From Heterocephalus glaber (lineage: Eukaryota > Chordata > Mammalia > Rodentia > Bathyergidae): a stretch of DNA of 64,000 nucleotides. How positions within the stretch are numbered: the stretch's first letter is position 1; each line of letters begins with the position of its first letter. The notes beneath the pieces were generated by a model. It was not told the DNA's origin and ran no database searches. It worked only from the letters and a program-made list of their open reading frames with translations. Made by a program: the position numbers and the translations under genes. Of this stretch, positions 1 through 12,320 are shown in pieces. The stretch covers positions 10,176,658 through 10,240,657 of the forward strand of contig NW_004624734.1 in assembly GCF_000247695.1 (NCBI RefSeq). Direction: 5' to 3'.

Positions 1-1998
1 TTCTTCACAGCCTGTAGTAATTTGACATTTTAAAACTGCGCATGTATTACTCCAGTAAAAGTGAGGGTTACATTAAAAGGTGGCGGTGAGTGTGTGTGTG
101 CGGAGGCTCCCCATACTCCCCAATCATTCTGCTTTCTCCTGAGGCTTGCATGACACACGTGACTGTGGGGAGGGGCAGCAGCCCCTCTCTTCCTCCCCCT
201 CTCATTCACGTTTTGTTTTCCTAGCACAAATAGTCTTTTAAATCACCCCCATTTTCTAATTTGCTGATGTGTGTGCTTAATCTGATTATTCTGCTAGCAT
301 GAAATGGTTCACCTCTGCCTCCCTGGGGCCTAGCCTAGACCCCAGCACACAGAAGGTGCCCAATAACTATCTGTGGACCACCTGGCTTCCCGAGCAGCCC
401 TGTGCCAGTCAATGGATCTCCCGTGGAGCCATCGAAGAGACGAGCATTCCAAAGAGGCCCTTCCACAGGAAGTGGCTCAACCACAGATGTGGACGAGCTT
501 CAGAGCTTGGCCGGAGCTCCAGGGCTCAGGCGCAGGCACACTCAAGCCACACCCACGCCGGGAAAGAGACTTGCTTTTCCTCTGCAATTCAGTCTGCAGG
601 CCCAGCCCGACTGTTCTGCAGGCATTTATTGGTCTTCCCGCAAGAGCCTGTCAGTGAAAAGGAAATGGCTGCCCAGTGGCTTAATGGCAAGTGGACAGCA
701 GCAGGGAAAGGACCCGGGCCATCGATGGCCAACAGAGGGGAAATGCTGTCCCTGTGCCTAGGGTAGGGATGGTTCCATGGAGGGAGGGTGGTAGAGTGAA
801 TGTCTGTCATCTCTCCTCAGCCCAGATCTCTTCTCAGAGTGAAAGCTGTGACGGTCAGAGGAGCCACAGGGCCACCCCAGGAGCATGGCCCCCTCTGAGA
901 TCCCTCAGCTGGTGGGGCTCCTTCCCCATGCCAGGCCTGGGTCCTCACCTGCCTCCCTGGCAGAGGGCACCTTGGAGCTTTATCTTGGTAACTCAGTGAT
1001 TTCCCTTTGTTTCAGTTTCAGTTTCCTTTCCTGCACTGGACCAAGGGTCTCCTCTACACTTCAAATGCTCCTCTGAGTGGAAGATGGTTCTTTGGGCAGT
1101 ATGGTCTGATAAATGCCCACTTTCTCCTCCAGAGGGCAGTGCAGTGTGGGCAGGGCCTGTGCCTGTGGTACTCACATATGGCCCAAGGCCCAGCATGGCA
1201 CCTGGCCCCTGGCTTGGTAGCCTTGTGGTCGATGTCCATACATTTGAGGGGGGAATGACCAAGTGGGGCCTCAGAATGATCCTGGGGACCTCATTTCCCA
1301 GAGAGGGAACACTGAGCTGTTCACATGGAAAAGGCTACCTTCTGAGCCCGGCCGGGCTGGGAACAGAACTTGGGGGGCCTGACACCTGCTCATCCTGTGG
1401 CTACTGGAAAAGATGCTTGTTCATACAGTTCAGGGGCAATGAGGCCACCAGAAGGCAAACTGCATGGTTCCCCATGGCCAGGAGGTCAGAGCAGCTGACA
1501 GGACTTGGAGCATTCGAGTGACACCCTGCTCCATTCCTTGGCCTGGCTAATGCACCTGCTTCTAAGAAACTTCCTGGCCCGGGCCTGTGCAAGGTGCTCC
1601 CCCTCCTCTGGGCTGTGGAGCCCCCTGAGCACTGCATTGCCTGCACAGAGCTGGGGTCTGGGACATTTACTGAATCCCAGGATGGAGGGTTGCCTCATTG
1701 AATCTGCATCTAAAAGCCAATCAGAGCCCACCTCCTGCTGAGATCCAGCCTCCTTCAGCCAGACACTGTGGCTCTCCTGGACATAAAAGTGGGGGCGCTT
1801 GGGGATGCTCCTGTGCCCCCTGGCTGACACCCCCAGGTGACACCTTGCACCACTAGAATCACCTTCCTACATCAGCCCATCCTACAACATCCTCCAGGAA
1901 CCTGGCTCTAGAAGGCTGCATTGGAGCCATTCAGAAAGACTTAGCTTGGAAACCTTCCCCCAGGACTGGAGGCTGTGTGAAAAGGAAAAGAAGGAAGG

Positions 1999-2003
1999 AA
2001 AGA

Positions 2004-2039
<36 letters not shown>
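1999..2039. repeat. (GA)n microsatellite
   Basis: About 15-18 AGs or GAs in a row, embedded in a longer purine-rich stretch (1980-2065). Confidence 0.95.
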
Positions 2040-2042
<3 letters not shown>

Positions 2043-2355
2043 GAAGAAAAGGAAGAAAAGTGGGATCTACCACATTTTTCTTTTAATGGTTTTTACAGTG
2101 ACACAAGATGCTTTTGTTTCCCTGAGAAAAAGGCATGTTTCAGACAAATCATTGACGAAAAAAACAATGGCCTGGAACAAGAAATCCTCCGTTTACTCTG
2201 GAGAGAAAGCAGACTAGCTGGGGAGAAGCACAGCCTAGCTGCTGGCTGGCACAGTACTACCTCTACCTGGGACGGCAGACTGCTGCAGCCCAGCTCGGCG
2301 CTGGGAGGGGCTCTGCTTGCCAGCTGGTCCTGAGTGGTCCCCAGGGACCAGGTTA

Positions 2356-2367
2356 CCCCCCCCCCCC
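2356..2367. repeat. C homopolymer (12 C)
   Basis: Twelve consecutive C followed by GCGCGCGC. It is transcribed as a G-run in the PRIMA1 pre-mRNA. Confidence 0.9.
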
Positions 2368-3552
2368 GCGCGCAGGGCCTGGCAGCAACAGGCTCCATTT
2401 CTGCCCCCGCTCGAGGGAACGTGGCTCCTTCCTGTCATCGTATGTCCTTCCATTCGCTGTACCAGGGTCACCCTCTGGAAAAGCACATGGTGAGGGCAGG
2501 GAGCCCCTGATGAGCAGCCCCTCTCCTTTGGCTCTCGCTGTGTTCCCATGGTACCATTTCCTACCCTTGCCTGTGTGCTTACCGCCCCTTCTGCTGCTGG
2601 ACCTCGGGGTCTCCAGGCTCCTTTGCTCCTTGGACCCGCCCAAACACCGGAGGGAGCCCCGCCCACTCCCCAGAGCCCCGCCCACCCCTGCTCTAGGGCG
2701 GTGTTACTTTGAGTTCCATCTCCTCCTGTGTGGAGTTCCCCTTTCCCTTCTCCAGCTGAAGCAGGTAACACATTTCTTCAGGAGAGGTTTGGGGCACGGA
2801 GGGCGGCAGAAGTGACTCAGTGTGTCTTTTGTAGCTGTTAAAAAGATGATGCTGAGCATTTCCCAGGGGAAGGGGGAACTGGCAGCCCGTGCCCTGGTAG
2901 TGCGCTCCTCCTCAGTGGCTCCTGGCGCCCAGCAGCAGGCGGACACCTGCAGGTGCCAAGGACCTCCCTGTCAGGCTCAGGCTCCCGTGTGGCAGGGGCT
3001 TCCTAGGGCCCTGGACACAGTGGCCTGCTGTCTGAAATGCCTCCCTGCATTCTGAAAAATCCTCCCTCAGCTCCCGCAGGCTCTCAGCCCACATGCTGTG
3101 TCACCGGATGAGAATTCACCTGGACTCCTCTGGGCGTTACAGCATGCTGCCAACCCAACCACCTCCGGCCTCAGGGGTTCACCACTGACCCTCCTCCGGG
3201 GTTACCTGAGCAGCCTGTGGGCACAGCCTGGCTCTTACTCTCTCTGTGCCCACGGAGCCTGGCACACACCAGATGCCCACAAAACATGGGAAGAGGACCA
3301 GCCTTGTCCCTAGGGAGGCTCCAACACATCTACCTTGTTTTCCCAGGCCAGGCCCCTGGCTGGAGTTACAGGGTCTCAGAACCTTTCTCTCTGTCCTTCC
3401 GGCCACAGAGAGGGGCAGAAGCCCTGACCACACCACCAGGGCCCCTCTTCTGCACCCCTGAGGAAGGACAGAGAGGAAAATCAGGGTCTCTTCCCAGCCC
3501 AGCACTGGAAATGAACTTGTTAGCACTGCAGTGTGCAAAATGGTACTGAAGT

Positions 3553-3690
3553 CAGGGCTGGGCTCTGGGGCCACATGGTTCTGTGTTCAAATTCTGCTTC
3601 CACTGCTTCCTGGTTGTTCTGTTCTGGGCAGTCCCCTAACTCCTTAGTGCTTCAGTTTCCTCACTGGCAAACTGGTGCTGATTGAAAAGA
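3553..3690 (+). repeat. MIR-like SINE fragment
   Basis: The order 'ctctgg..cc', 'gtgttcaaattctgc', 'gggcagtcccctaact', then 'ttcagtttcctcactg' follows the MIR core and 3' part in sense orientation. Confidence 0.7.
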
Positions 3691-4437
3691 CAGAGTGAAG
3701 ATGAGCTGCGACTATGGATAAGGAGGTGAGCCCAGGGCTTGAAGAGGAATTTTGGGACCACACAGATCTCCTCTTGTTGTTTATTGTCATTTTTGGAGAT
3801 TCCCCTGAAGCCTGAGCATTCAAGGTAAGAAGGGTTCTCAGCTTGGACTGGGGCAGATGCCCAGGGCATGGCCCATCCCGTGTGCAGCTGCACCCCTGGT
3901 CCTGCCCGTGTCCTGCCACTTCCTCCTGGTCTCCAGAAGAAGCCAGTCTGGTGGGTTTGCATGGCCCTTCATCCTGTGTGCCCGAGCCTTGTTTTAATAT
4001 TTTTAACTTGACATGTTACTCTTTGTGCTTTTGAATTACTAAAATGAAATCCCACAGAATAGATGATTAAAAGAGAAAAATATTTTAGGTGTTACAATAA
4101 TAATTATTATAATTATTTCTTATGTGGACCCTCTAATTTCACACCTTGGGGAATTTAAAAAAAACTTTCTTAGGAATATTATAAAAACAATTCCTATTAC
4201 CCTTTGATGTTTTCCAAAATTTTGGTATTACACTGGCCTCATACAGAATTGATGTTCATCAAATCCTCGTATAATGAAATTTCTTTAAAATGACTGGCAG
4301 TTTGTGTCTGAGATCAATTTTTAAATATTCTAGCAATGAGAAAAATAAAAGAAAAAGGAGGAAACAGATGTGCAAGTATAGCAAAATGTTGGTAATTTTT
4401 AAACATCACAATAGGAGTTCATTCTGCTTTTACAGCC

Positions 4438-4570
4438 TTTTTTTTTTTTTTTTTCGGTTTTTCATGGAAGCCAGGGCTTTTGCACTGAGTGATGCCCTCA
4501 GCCCTTTTTTACTTTTTATTTTTGAGACAGGCTCTCACTAAGGCTGGGCTTCCTTCTGCTCCTTATACAC
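4438..4570 (-). repeat. Old antisense SINE (ID/B1-like composite remnant)
   Basis: A T-run (reverse poly-A) is followed by diverged tRNA-like sequence ending in 'tgccctcagccc'. Then comes a second T-rich stretch with 'tttttgagacaggctctcacta', the antisense signature of a B1/7SL-like end. It lies 70 bases from the PRIMA1 donor. Confidence 0.55.
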
Positions 4571-4642
4571 TCACCAATCTTTCTAACTTAAAAAGTGATG
4601 GGGGTGGCAGAGGAGCCCTCTGGACAGTGGATGGGCACTCAC

Positions 4643-4772
4643 CTTTTTATGGCTTTGTAGCAAATGATGACAAGGACAGTCAGAAACACCAGAGAGGCAC
4701 AACATACGGCAATGACGATCACCAGCCCTGACCACCAGCTTTCCTCAGCAGGGCACGAGGTAGAGTTGGGAG
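4643..4772 (-). CDS. PRIMA1: PRIMA1 third coding exon (stalk, transmembrane helix, tail start, residues 77-120)
   Basis: The acceptor is a pyrimidine-rich tract ending TCTTCCAG before 4772. The donor is AAG|GTGAGT, with the intron starting at 4642. The 130-base exon takes over in phase 1 and leaves in phase 2. The frame gives a sequon NST (N79), C83, an acidic-aromatic EESWWSG segment, a hydrophobic helix at about residues 93-113 (GLVIVIAVCC through LVII), then CYKAIK and the first two bases of an arginine codon. In PRIMA1 this is the membrane anchor with the start of the cytoplasmic tail. The remaining tail exon is not in the window. Confidence 0.95.
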
Positions 4773-5484
4773 CTGGAAGAGACAGGAACAGCCTGAGTCT
4801 CCCTGAACGAGCTGGTTTAGCCAGGGCCAGAGGACAGGGTTGCCATCACCCCCCAGATGGAGGCCCTCTGACCTTTCCTGCCATCCCTGCCCCCACCCGG
4901 AAGCAGATGACATCATGGCTGGCCCCCCGCCAGGCTGCCCTCCATCCAGGCCTGGGCTGCGCAGAGCAGGGGTTAAGCACGGCGCATGGCCATCCATCCT
5001 CCCTTGGCATGAGTTAACTGACAGCAGGGTCAGGTTTAATTTCCCATGAAAAATAACAGAACATCTCATTCTCTCAGTTGAGGCATTAAATCTGGTTCCT
5101 CTGCAGGTGGGGGGCGGGGAGCCAGTCTCAGAGGGTACTATGGGGGAGGGAGGAGAGAAAAGCAGGCCTGTCGGGTGTTGGTTTCTTGCAGGAGGCTGGC
5201 TCTCTGGGGTTTGGCCCGGGCAGGGGTACCTGCAGCTAGCTCTGCCTGCATGGGGGCAGCCAGAACCGGGAGCACTCTGTGTTTATTACAAGGCCCTCCC
5301 ATCCTTATGTGATTCCATGGAGTGTTTGGGGTGAACCTGCCTGGCATGGGCAGTGTTGGGGTTCACCAAAAGCACAAGCAAATTGGAGGCTGATTCTCAT
5401 CCCTTGGAGAAAAGAAAACACACCCCACAACCTCGTCCCGAAATACTGAGAAGACCCAGATACAACTGGAAAGAAGTGCAGAGA

Positions 5485-5580
5485 ACTGCAAAAGGAATGG
5501 GAGAGGAGAGGGAGGGAGAAAGGGAGGGAAGAGAAAGAGGTAAAAGGAGGAGGGAGGGAACATGGTAAGGGAGAGAAGGG
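5485..5580. repeat. Purine-rich low-complexity tract
   Basis: An almost uninterrupted GGGA/GGAGA-type tract on the plus strand. Confidence 0.8.
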
Positions 5581-5914
5581 ATGGACAGACAGACAGTACA
5601 ACTAGCTTTAGTAAGGCAGGTCTTCAAGATGGTAGTGATATATGCAAGAGAATCAAAATTACAGCCCAGACTCTCTGGGCTTAGTCATGGGCACCTTGAG
5701 GGCTGCAGTCACGGTGGGGAACAGGTGGCTGACCTTCCCATTGTTCTCACCCAGGTGTGAGTTCCACCTAACTGCACCATCTGACCACTTTGACAAAGGC
5801 AGACACCAGCGAGAGCCACCTCCATCATGACAGAACCTTTCCAGCCCCCCCAGACAGACACCCCTGGGCCTCTCTCTAGCCTGTCCCCACCCTGGGGCCA
5901 GCCACTATTGAGCT

Positions 5915-6260
5915 CTAAAATCATTAGGTTTGCTTGTTCCCGACATTCACATAAGTGGAATCGTGCCAGGTGCTTTTTACTATTTTTCTGCTGCCTTTAT
6001 TTAGCATAGCGCTTTGTTGCATTCTCTGAAGTTCCTTTCTTGTTATCCCTGAATAGTTTCCCCTGATGTGTGTGCCACGATTTGTTTATCCACTCACCTG
6101 TTGGACCCTTAGGCTCTTTCCGGGTCTCTGACTACTGTGAAAGTAAACATGTGCATGCACCACGTTTTCACATTTCTCTTGGATAAATGCTAGGAGCAGG
6201 ATTGCTGGATCCTGTGGTGTGAGTGTGATTGACAGTGTAAGAACAAGCCCAGTGCTTTTC
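5915..6260 (+). mobile_element. Ancient L1 3' UTR fragment
   Basis: Resembles the old L1M-type 3' UTR. It has the order 'acataagtggaatcgtg', 'ttgcattctctgaag', 'acatttctcttggataaatgctaggagcaggattgctgg', allowing for divergence. No coding part is left. Confidence 0.6.
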
Positions 6261-7767
6261 CCAAGTGCTTGCACTTTTGTGCCCTCCCGTGCAGAACAAA
6301 GAAAGACAGAAAGGAGATGGAGAGAAGGGAGTGGTTATCATTTGTAGCTGAATTAACGGCAGGGCAGCTGGATTAAGTGATCCAGAAAGCATTATGCGCT
6401 CCCCAGGGGACAGGTGCTAAAACCTCATTAACAAATGTGAGGTCCCCAGGGTTGGACCTCCGATCCTCACAGAGCCTGAGCAGAATCAGCAAGGCTTCCT
6501 GTGAATTGGCTGGGACAGGGACACCAAGGGCTGCTCTGCAAGCCCAACCAACACCTAAAAGATGCAGAGCACAGACTTGAAAATAGGGATAAACTATAAA
6601 ATAACAGGAAAGAGGGCCAAAAGGATTCGCATTTCCCCCGTGATGAACTTGTTCAATGATTTTTTGGTGAAATATCAAAGCCAGAGCTCCCTTAATCCCT
6701 CAGGTCGGGGGTGTCCCTGCTTTGCCTGTGTCTTCCTGGGGTGACTCAGCACAGATCCAGGCTGTACCTTCCTACAGCAGCAGCCGCTCTGGGACTCAGA
6801 AATGCAAGTGGATCATTGGAGGCTGTTCCCTCTACATCGGCCCCACACCCAAAGCTTTGCCCCTTATTTTCACTGCCAAGGAAGCAGTTTCAGCCTCTGT
6901 GACTCTCCCTTGGGCTGTAATACATCTGGGCAAGTCCCCAGGGCCTTGCCTTTCCCAGGAAGGTTCCCCAACATCCCAAGGCTGGGGAATAAATCTACCC
7001 ATTTGTGATCATAGCCAGGGGCTGCACCTCGGGTCAGGAGCTCTTGGACCTAGGGGGTGGGGGGCTACCTTTGGTCAGCACAATGAGCAATCCCCGAAGC
7101 TATGGATGCTAATGCCAGTGAACTAGTTATTTCCACATAAGGTAGAACTGTCCTTTGAACAAACGTGCCAATAGGATCCTTGTTTGGAAATTGCATCTAC
7201 CTGGAATTTGGTGCTAGATTTCAGTGCCTCTTTGCCTTACAATTTCTATTAACGGCACGGGAATTTTCTTTTCGTGATCACTTTTCCAAACACAGTTGAT
7301 CCTGAAAGCAGGGAGCCCTGGTTGAGAGTGTCCTCTGCCTAGGGTCCCCCTCTGATATTCAGCAGGACACTGATCACTGTGTGCACAGAAGGAAACAACC
7401 CCAGGCAGAGATGCTAATGGATAGGGAAAGGGGGAGGCATTTGTGAAACCCAGTCGAGGCATAGGTCTTGGATTTTGCTCAGGAAGCCAGCTGTTGTGTT
7501 CAAAGGCTATGTCCTTATTTATCCTTGCTTGAGTCAATTAGAGAATGCCGGAGCTGCAGGAAGCCTGGGGAGGTGTCATTTCAGAAGAGAATAAATACTG
7601 AGGCTCAAGATGAAGAAGCAACTTTCCCAGAGGACAGGGTGAGGACCCCAACCTTTGGGCTGCCTGCTAGGCCTGCCCCTTGCTAGTATCTCACCCCAGA
7701 GAGGACAAGATAGCTTATCATGTGGCCATTCTGCTGGTTCATATTTGAGAAGACAAATCCTGAAGGT

Positions 7768-7796
7768 GCTCATTCATTCATTCGTTCATTCATCCA
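7768..7796. repeat. (ATTC)n short tandem repeat
   Basis: Six near-perfect ATTC units with one G substitution, followed by a MIR/L2-type 'cactgtgctaggagctgggagtacaaagata' segment to about 7865. Confidence 0.8.
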
Positions 7797-10700
7797 CCAG
7801 ATACATGCAGCGCACACTCAGTACCCAGCACTGTGCTAGGAGCTGGGAGTACAAAGATAAATCAGACGTAAACCGTGCCTTTACCAAGCCCGCACCAGCT
7901 GCCCTATGGGTCATTAGAAAGTGGACTAAGATCTGATCACCTTGCTCAAGGAGCCAGGAGTCTCCAAAAGAAAAGCCATGCTCGAATCACTAATATGCAA
8001 GGCGAAGCCACTTGTGGCTGAGAGAGGTTTCCTGGGTGCTAAGATGGATTAGGAATGAGGGTGAGGCCTGGTGAGGGCAGATGGCCAGACAGGGGAGGTG
8101 GAGACAGTCGGAGAGTGTCACGTGCCAGCAAGGAGGCTGTCTGAGCTCTCTGTCACTCCCTCTGAACATGACAGGAAGGCAGGAGCGTCTTGACGCTGCT
8201 GGGGTCACAGCGCTCTCTCCTCCAGACTCCGTGAGGCTGTCGGCTGTGCTCCATAAACACTCCTGATGCCTGCACAGACCATGGGACCGGCGGGCAGGAA
8301 GAGTGGCCTAGAAGGACCCAGGCTCGGTTCCTCTTAACCCGAGAAGCTGTGTCTGTTCAGTTGGGAAACGCATTGGTAACAAACCTACTGAATATATGAG
8401 ACACTGGTTCTCTAAACAGCAGACATCAGGCAACAAAGATAGTGACCCCCACAAGGCAAGACACAAGTGAGGTGTGTCCTACCAGTGGCCGGCTTGGTTC
8501 CTTGAGAGAGTAGTGCTGTACTACAGTAGTGCTGTGGGAATAGAGTGAACAGGACAGATGTGTCCCCTCCCTTCTAGGACCTCTGAGACGGGGGAGCCCC
8601 AGCACACCATATCTAACCACCAATGGCATGTGACCATACACTGAAAGTGCCATGGAGGAGAGATCCAGATGTCCCACAGGTGCCTAGAGAAGAAGCAGGT
8701 GTGTGTACATGGGGAGGAGGTTTGCACTCCAGGAGTCTGAGACCAAAGAGGTCTAGGAGATTTGGGCAGGGCCAAGGCCACAGAAGAACTGCGGTCAGGG
8801 GAGCCCTTGGTGATGAATGTTTTCCCTGAGCTCCTCATGGGGTCTGGCAGTTATCAAATGAGACCATGAGGCTGAGTCCACCGGAGCAACCATCCCTTCC
8901 CCAGCAATGGCTTCAAGGCACCACGGTGCAAGGCCCAATTGCAGTCCCCTCTTTGCAGTGGGGAAACAGGTCACAGAGCTGGGGTCTGTGACAGTACTGA
9001 GTCAGTGTGACATGTATTAATATATTTGGAGCCAGCTGTTGTAGAGAAGCCGTACTCAGATGTGTGACTGACGGGAGGGCACTGAGTGAGGGGTAAAGGA
9101 AGGAAAGAATAGCAAAGGCTCTGAAAACAGCTCCTTTTGCAACAGAAAGTGAAACACAGTCTGGTTCTAGAAGAAGGGAGAGATGGCCATGTCGTTTGTT
9201 GTGAAATCACTTTCCTGCCTTGAGTCAGAGGCTTTATCCATGGCCGGCCTCTCAACCTCTGAATGGCCACCACAAGATGTCACCAGGCTCACGTGGTGCC
9301 CAGCTTCTTGAGCACAGCCTGAGTTCCAAGCACTGCTGGGACACCCTGGGCCTCTGGGACATCATTAGACATCTCTCCTTCCTTTCAAAGTCTTTGGTGA
9401 CTCATTCCCAGGCTGCCTGAGTGGCTTCCCAAGAGTTCCCCGGGGCTTAATTGGCCTTAAAGATGCTCAGGTGAGGAGGGGCTGCCTGGCCTGCAGGATC
9501 CGGCTAGTTCAACAGCCCAGACCAGCTCACAACCAGGGATGATTCAGGTGACAGACGTGGAGAGATCCATCCCTGTCTCCTTCCAGGCGCTGATGTCTAC
9601 CAGCCTGCTTCCCAGACACAAGGCAAGCCTGGCCTTTCCTATGGGAAACTGAAGGCAGAGGCTGCACTGGGCCTGGAGTTGTTTCCATATTGTGGCATAA
9701 GTATGGGCTTTGTGCATCACTAAGCAGAGGTGACAGGAGCCATGCAGCCCTGCTTAATGTCTTTAGGATGTATGGCGTCCCTCTCTGTACTTCTGTACCC
9801 TCTGTACTTCTCTCTCCCATCCACCCTGGAGAAAAGTTTTAGGAAACTGTCCTGCTTATTTAGGGAGAGTGTCTAAGGACAGGGACTTGGCGTTTGTGAA
9901 AGAGGACTAAACGCCTCAGTGTTGAAGAGCATGCTTGTCCCTGCTCCAGCAGCTCACTGAGACCCTTCCTGGTTTCATGCGGGGAACTGAGAGCTAAGGC
10001 TGGGGTGCTAGGTCCATTTCATAAACCTTTGCGCAAAGGAGGAAACTCAGGCCTGGAGCAAGGTGGCAGGAGCCTTCCCAGGGCTGGCCAGGGACCAGAT
10101 GCAGGCCCTCAAGGCCCCAGCCCTGCATCATGTCCTGTCCCGGAGCACTGCACAGGACGCACTTCTCAGGGGTTCCTTCATGGCTGATAACCTTGTCCCT
10201 GACTTGGTGTCCAAGCCCTGGCCCTTCTGGGCTGTGTGACACAGACCCAGTGTCCACTAAAGAAGGGGTGTGGGGCGATCACCTCTGTCCTCTCACATCC
10301 CTCTCTACACAGAGCCGCGTTGTCTCTGGACACAAGGGACTGACTCTTGGGCTGCCGCTCTCCATTCACAGACACAGGGCATCCACGGGGAGGCCTGTAC
10401 CAGGGCGTCCACCTCCCACAGGGCTCCGGGCCAGTGTGGGTGTGGGGCTGCGTGGGCACTTGCTGCTTACCCCAGAGGTACCACAGTGCATGAGCCGGAC
10501 TTGAGAACCACAAACCTGGTACCTTGGTGCTTGTGCCAGCCTCTGCGATCAGCCCCCATTTCTAGAGAGAAGTAAGAGATGGCCTTGGGGTTGCCTGGGA
10601 TGGGTAGCTGGTGCCTTCCTACTGCAGGAAGCCTACTAAATGAAGTGCCCAAGCAGAGAGCTGGGGCAGACACCCCTTGGGCCTCAGGTGGCCCTCTCAC

Positions 10701-11420
10701 CTCTTCTCTGCTGTTGAGATTCTGACTCAGCCTTCTGGGTCCTCCCTTTTCCATAAATATTTCCTCAAATCCTGGGCTCCTGCAGTCAGAAGCCACAAGC
10801 TACCCATACTGAAGATGGCAGACACAGCTCCCTTGCCCACACTTACCAAAGGGACAGGACATGGCCCAGCTTCATGGAGGGGCTGTCCCTGGGCTACCTG
10901 GGGGCTGCCTTCCCCAGAAACAAGGGGCACCCCTTCTCTGCTCTGTAGGGGAAGGCAGTCTGTGAATGCTGCAGCCTACGTGGGGGCCCGGCCTCCAGGT
11001 ATCACGCAGGTGACGCCGAGCCTGGCCCACCTTGGGGCCATCTGCCTCCTGCCCACCACCCCTCTTCCAGCCCTCTGGGAAGCCCCCTGCTCCCACCCAT
11101 CCAGGAACCCCTCCTGCTCCAGGCAGCTGGGTAGAGTTGGGCACCACAGCTCAGCACCCTGAGCCTTCACTCACCACATGGCTCAGTTCACAAACACAAA
11201 GCCTTGGTCAGGGCTCAGCCGGAAGATGGACCCAGTGTGCCACCAGGACTGCCTCTGGTCTCCAGAGTGGCCCAGACTACAAGGGCAGGGCTGGGTTCTA
11301 CCCTCACTGCTGTATGAGTGGCCCCCAAATCTCCTCTCTGCCCTCAGTCTCTTCTCAGCCACTGCCCATGGGCACCATCTCCCAGATGCCCACCAGGACC
11401 GTGCTACACCCCAGCCTGGC

Positions 11421-11940
11421 TGCCTGTTATGAGTATAAGTAATGGACTTCAGCATAAGTAACTCCATCTTGAAACGTCATCACCAAGCGCCTCTGTCAAA
11501 ACACAGTGAATGTCCCAAGCCAACTCCAGCTAACACACCTGAGGGCAAGACTCTGATACCCGGCAGTACATACCTTCAGAAACTGTATATAAACCCAGGC
11601 AGCAATACCTTCGTGATCTGTCTCAGACCACCGCTTGAGATGCATAGTGCTCTTGGGATTCCTCAGACCAAAGCTCTGCAGAACCGACTACTGACCATGC
11701 TGAGACACCTGGACTCATCGGATGGCCCTGGTGATCCAGTGTGATCACCTGTGCCCTGGATGTGGCTCATGTGCGCCTCTCACCCACAGATGCCACCCTG
11801 CCTGGAATGCTAAAGTACCAGAGGATGCGACCTCTTTTTCATTGTTGTGATTCTAACTAACGGATTGCTTCATAAAGCGATTCAAGTGCTTTCGTCTCTC
11901 TTTTTGAAGCCATCTGACCCCTACTGGGTTGCTCAAAACA
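11421..11940 (+). mobile_element. Probable solo LTR of an endogenous retrovirus (520 bp)
   Basis: The segment starts TGCCTGTTATGAG and ends GCTCAAAACA, so it has TG...CA ends. It is flanked by a perfect 4-bp duplication TGGC (11417-11420 and 11941-11944). A TATA box TATATAAA lies at 11586-11593, about 165 bp from the 5' end, as in an LTR U3. The 4-bp target duplication suits a class I (ERV1) element. No internal viral coding region is present. I do not recognise the exact family. Confidence 0.6.
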
Positions 11941-12174
11941 TGGCCCCTGGGCTGGAAGCATCAACAGCTGGCCTGGCCTCTGTGCCCTGGCCTCCTCAGC
12001 CTCGCTAAGAGCTCTCTCTGCCTGGGCTCAGGCCCTAACCTGGACTGGGCCAGCAGCGGGCCCCCTCCTTGCTCCTCTTCTGCCTACTGCTTTTCCCTCA
12101 CTTCTGGCCCATGCTGGGTCATCCATGGCTCCTCACCTGGCTGCCCTGCTCCCAGGGAGACCAGCTACCCCATT

Positions 12175-12320
12175 CAGTGCAGTGGTTGTCACGCTGGCTT
12201 TGAACCAGGACTCCTGCTCTGACTTGGGCAGGTCATTCAGTCTGTCAGATTTTGTATCCATTCCGTCCACTGCAAGTTTCGAGAAGCAACAGAACCCCTC
12301 ACCCCCAGGCTGGTGCGGGC
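12175..12320 (+). repeat. MIR-like fragment
   Basis: Contains 'tttgaaccaggactcctgctctgacttgggcaggtca' followed by 'cagtctgtcagattttgtatcc', in the order of the MIR core and 3' end, diverged. Confidence 0.5.

Larger units (their letters stand above)
1..4642 (-). other. PRIMA1 intron 4 (partial, continues past the left edge)
   Basis: The donor GTGAGT is at 4642. I searched this stretch on the minus strand for the expected final exon (basic tail, about 34 residues) and did not find it. Contents are mostly unique GC-rich sequence, a GA repeat near 2.0 kb, a C-run at 2356-2367, a MIR near 3.56 kb, an AT-rich stretch at 4.0-4.4 kb and an antisense SINE remnant at 4.44-4.57 kb. Confidence 0.8.

Noticed and set aside
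4719..5069. 116-residue minus-strand frame overlapping PRIMA1 exon 4
   Set aside because: It is the wrong frame through the exon. The true frame, which matches PRIMA1, is shifted and entered by splicing at 4772.
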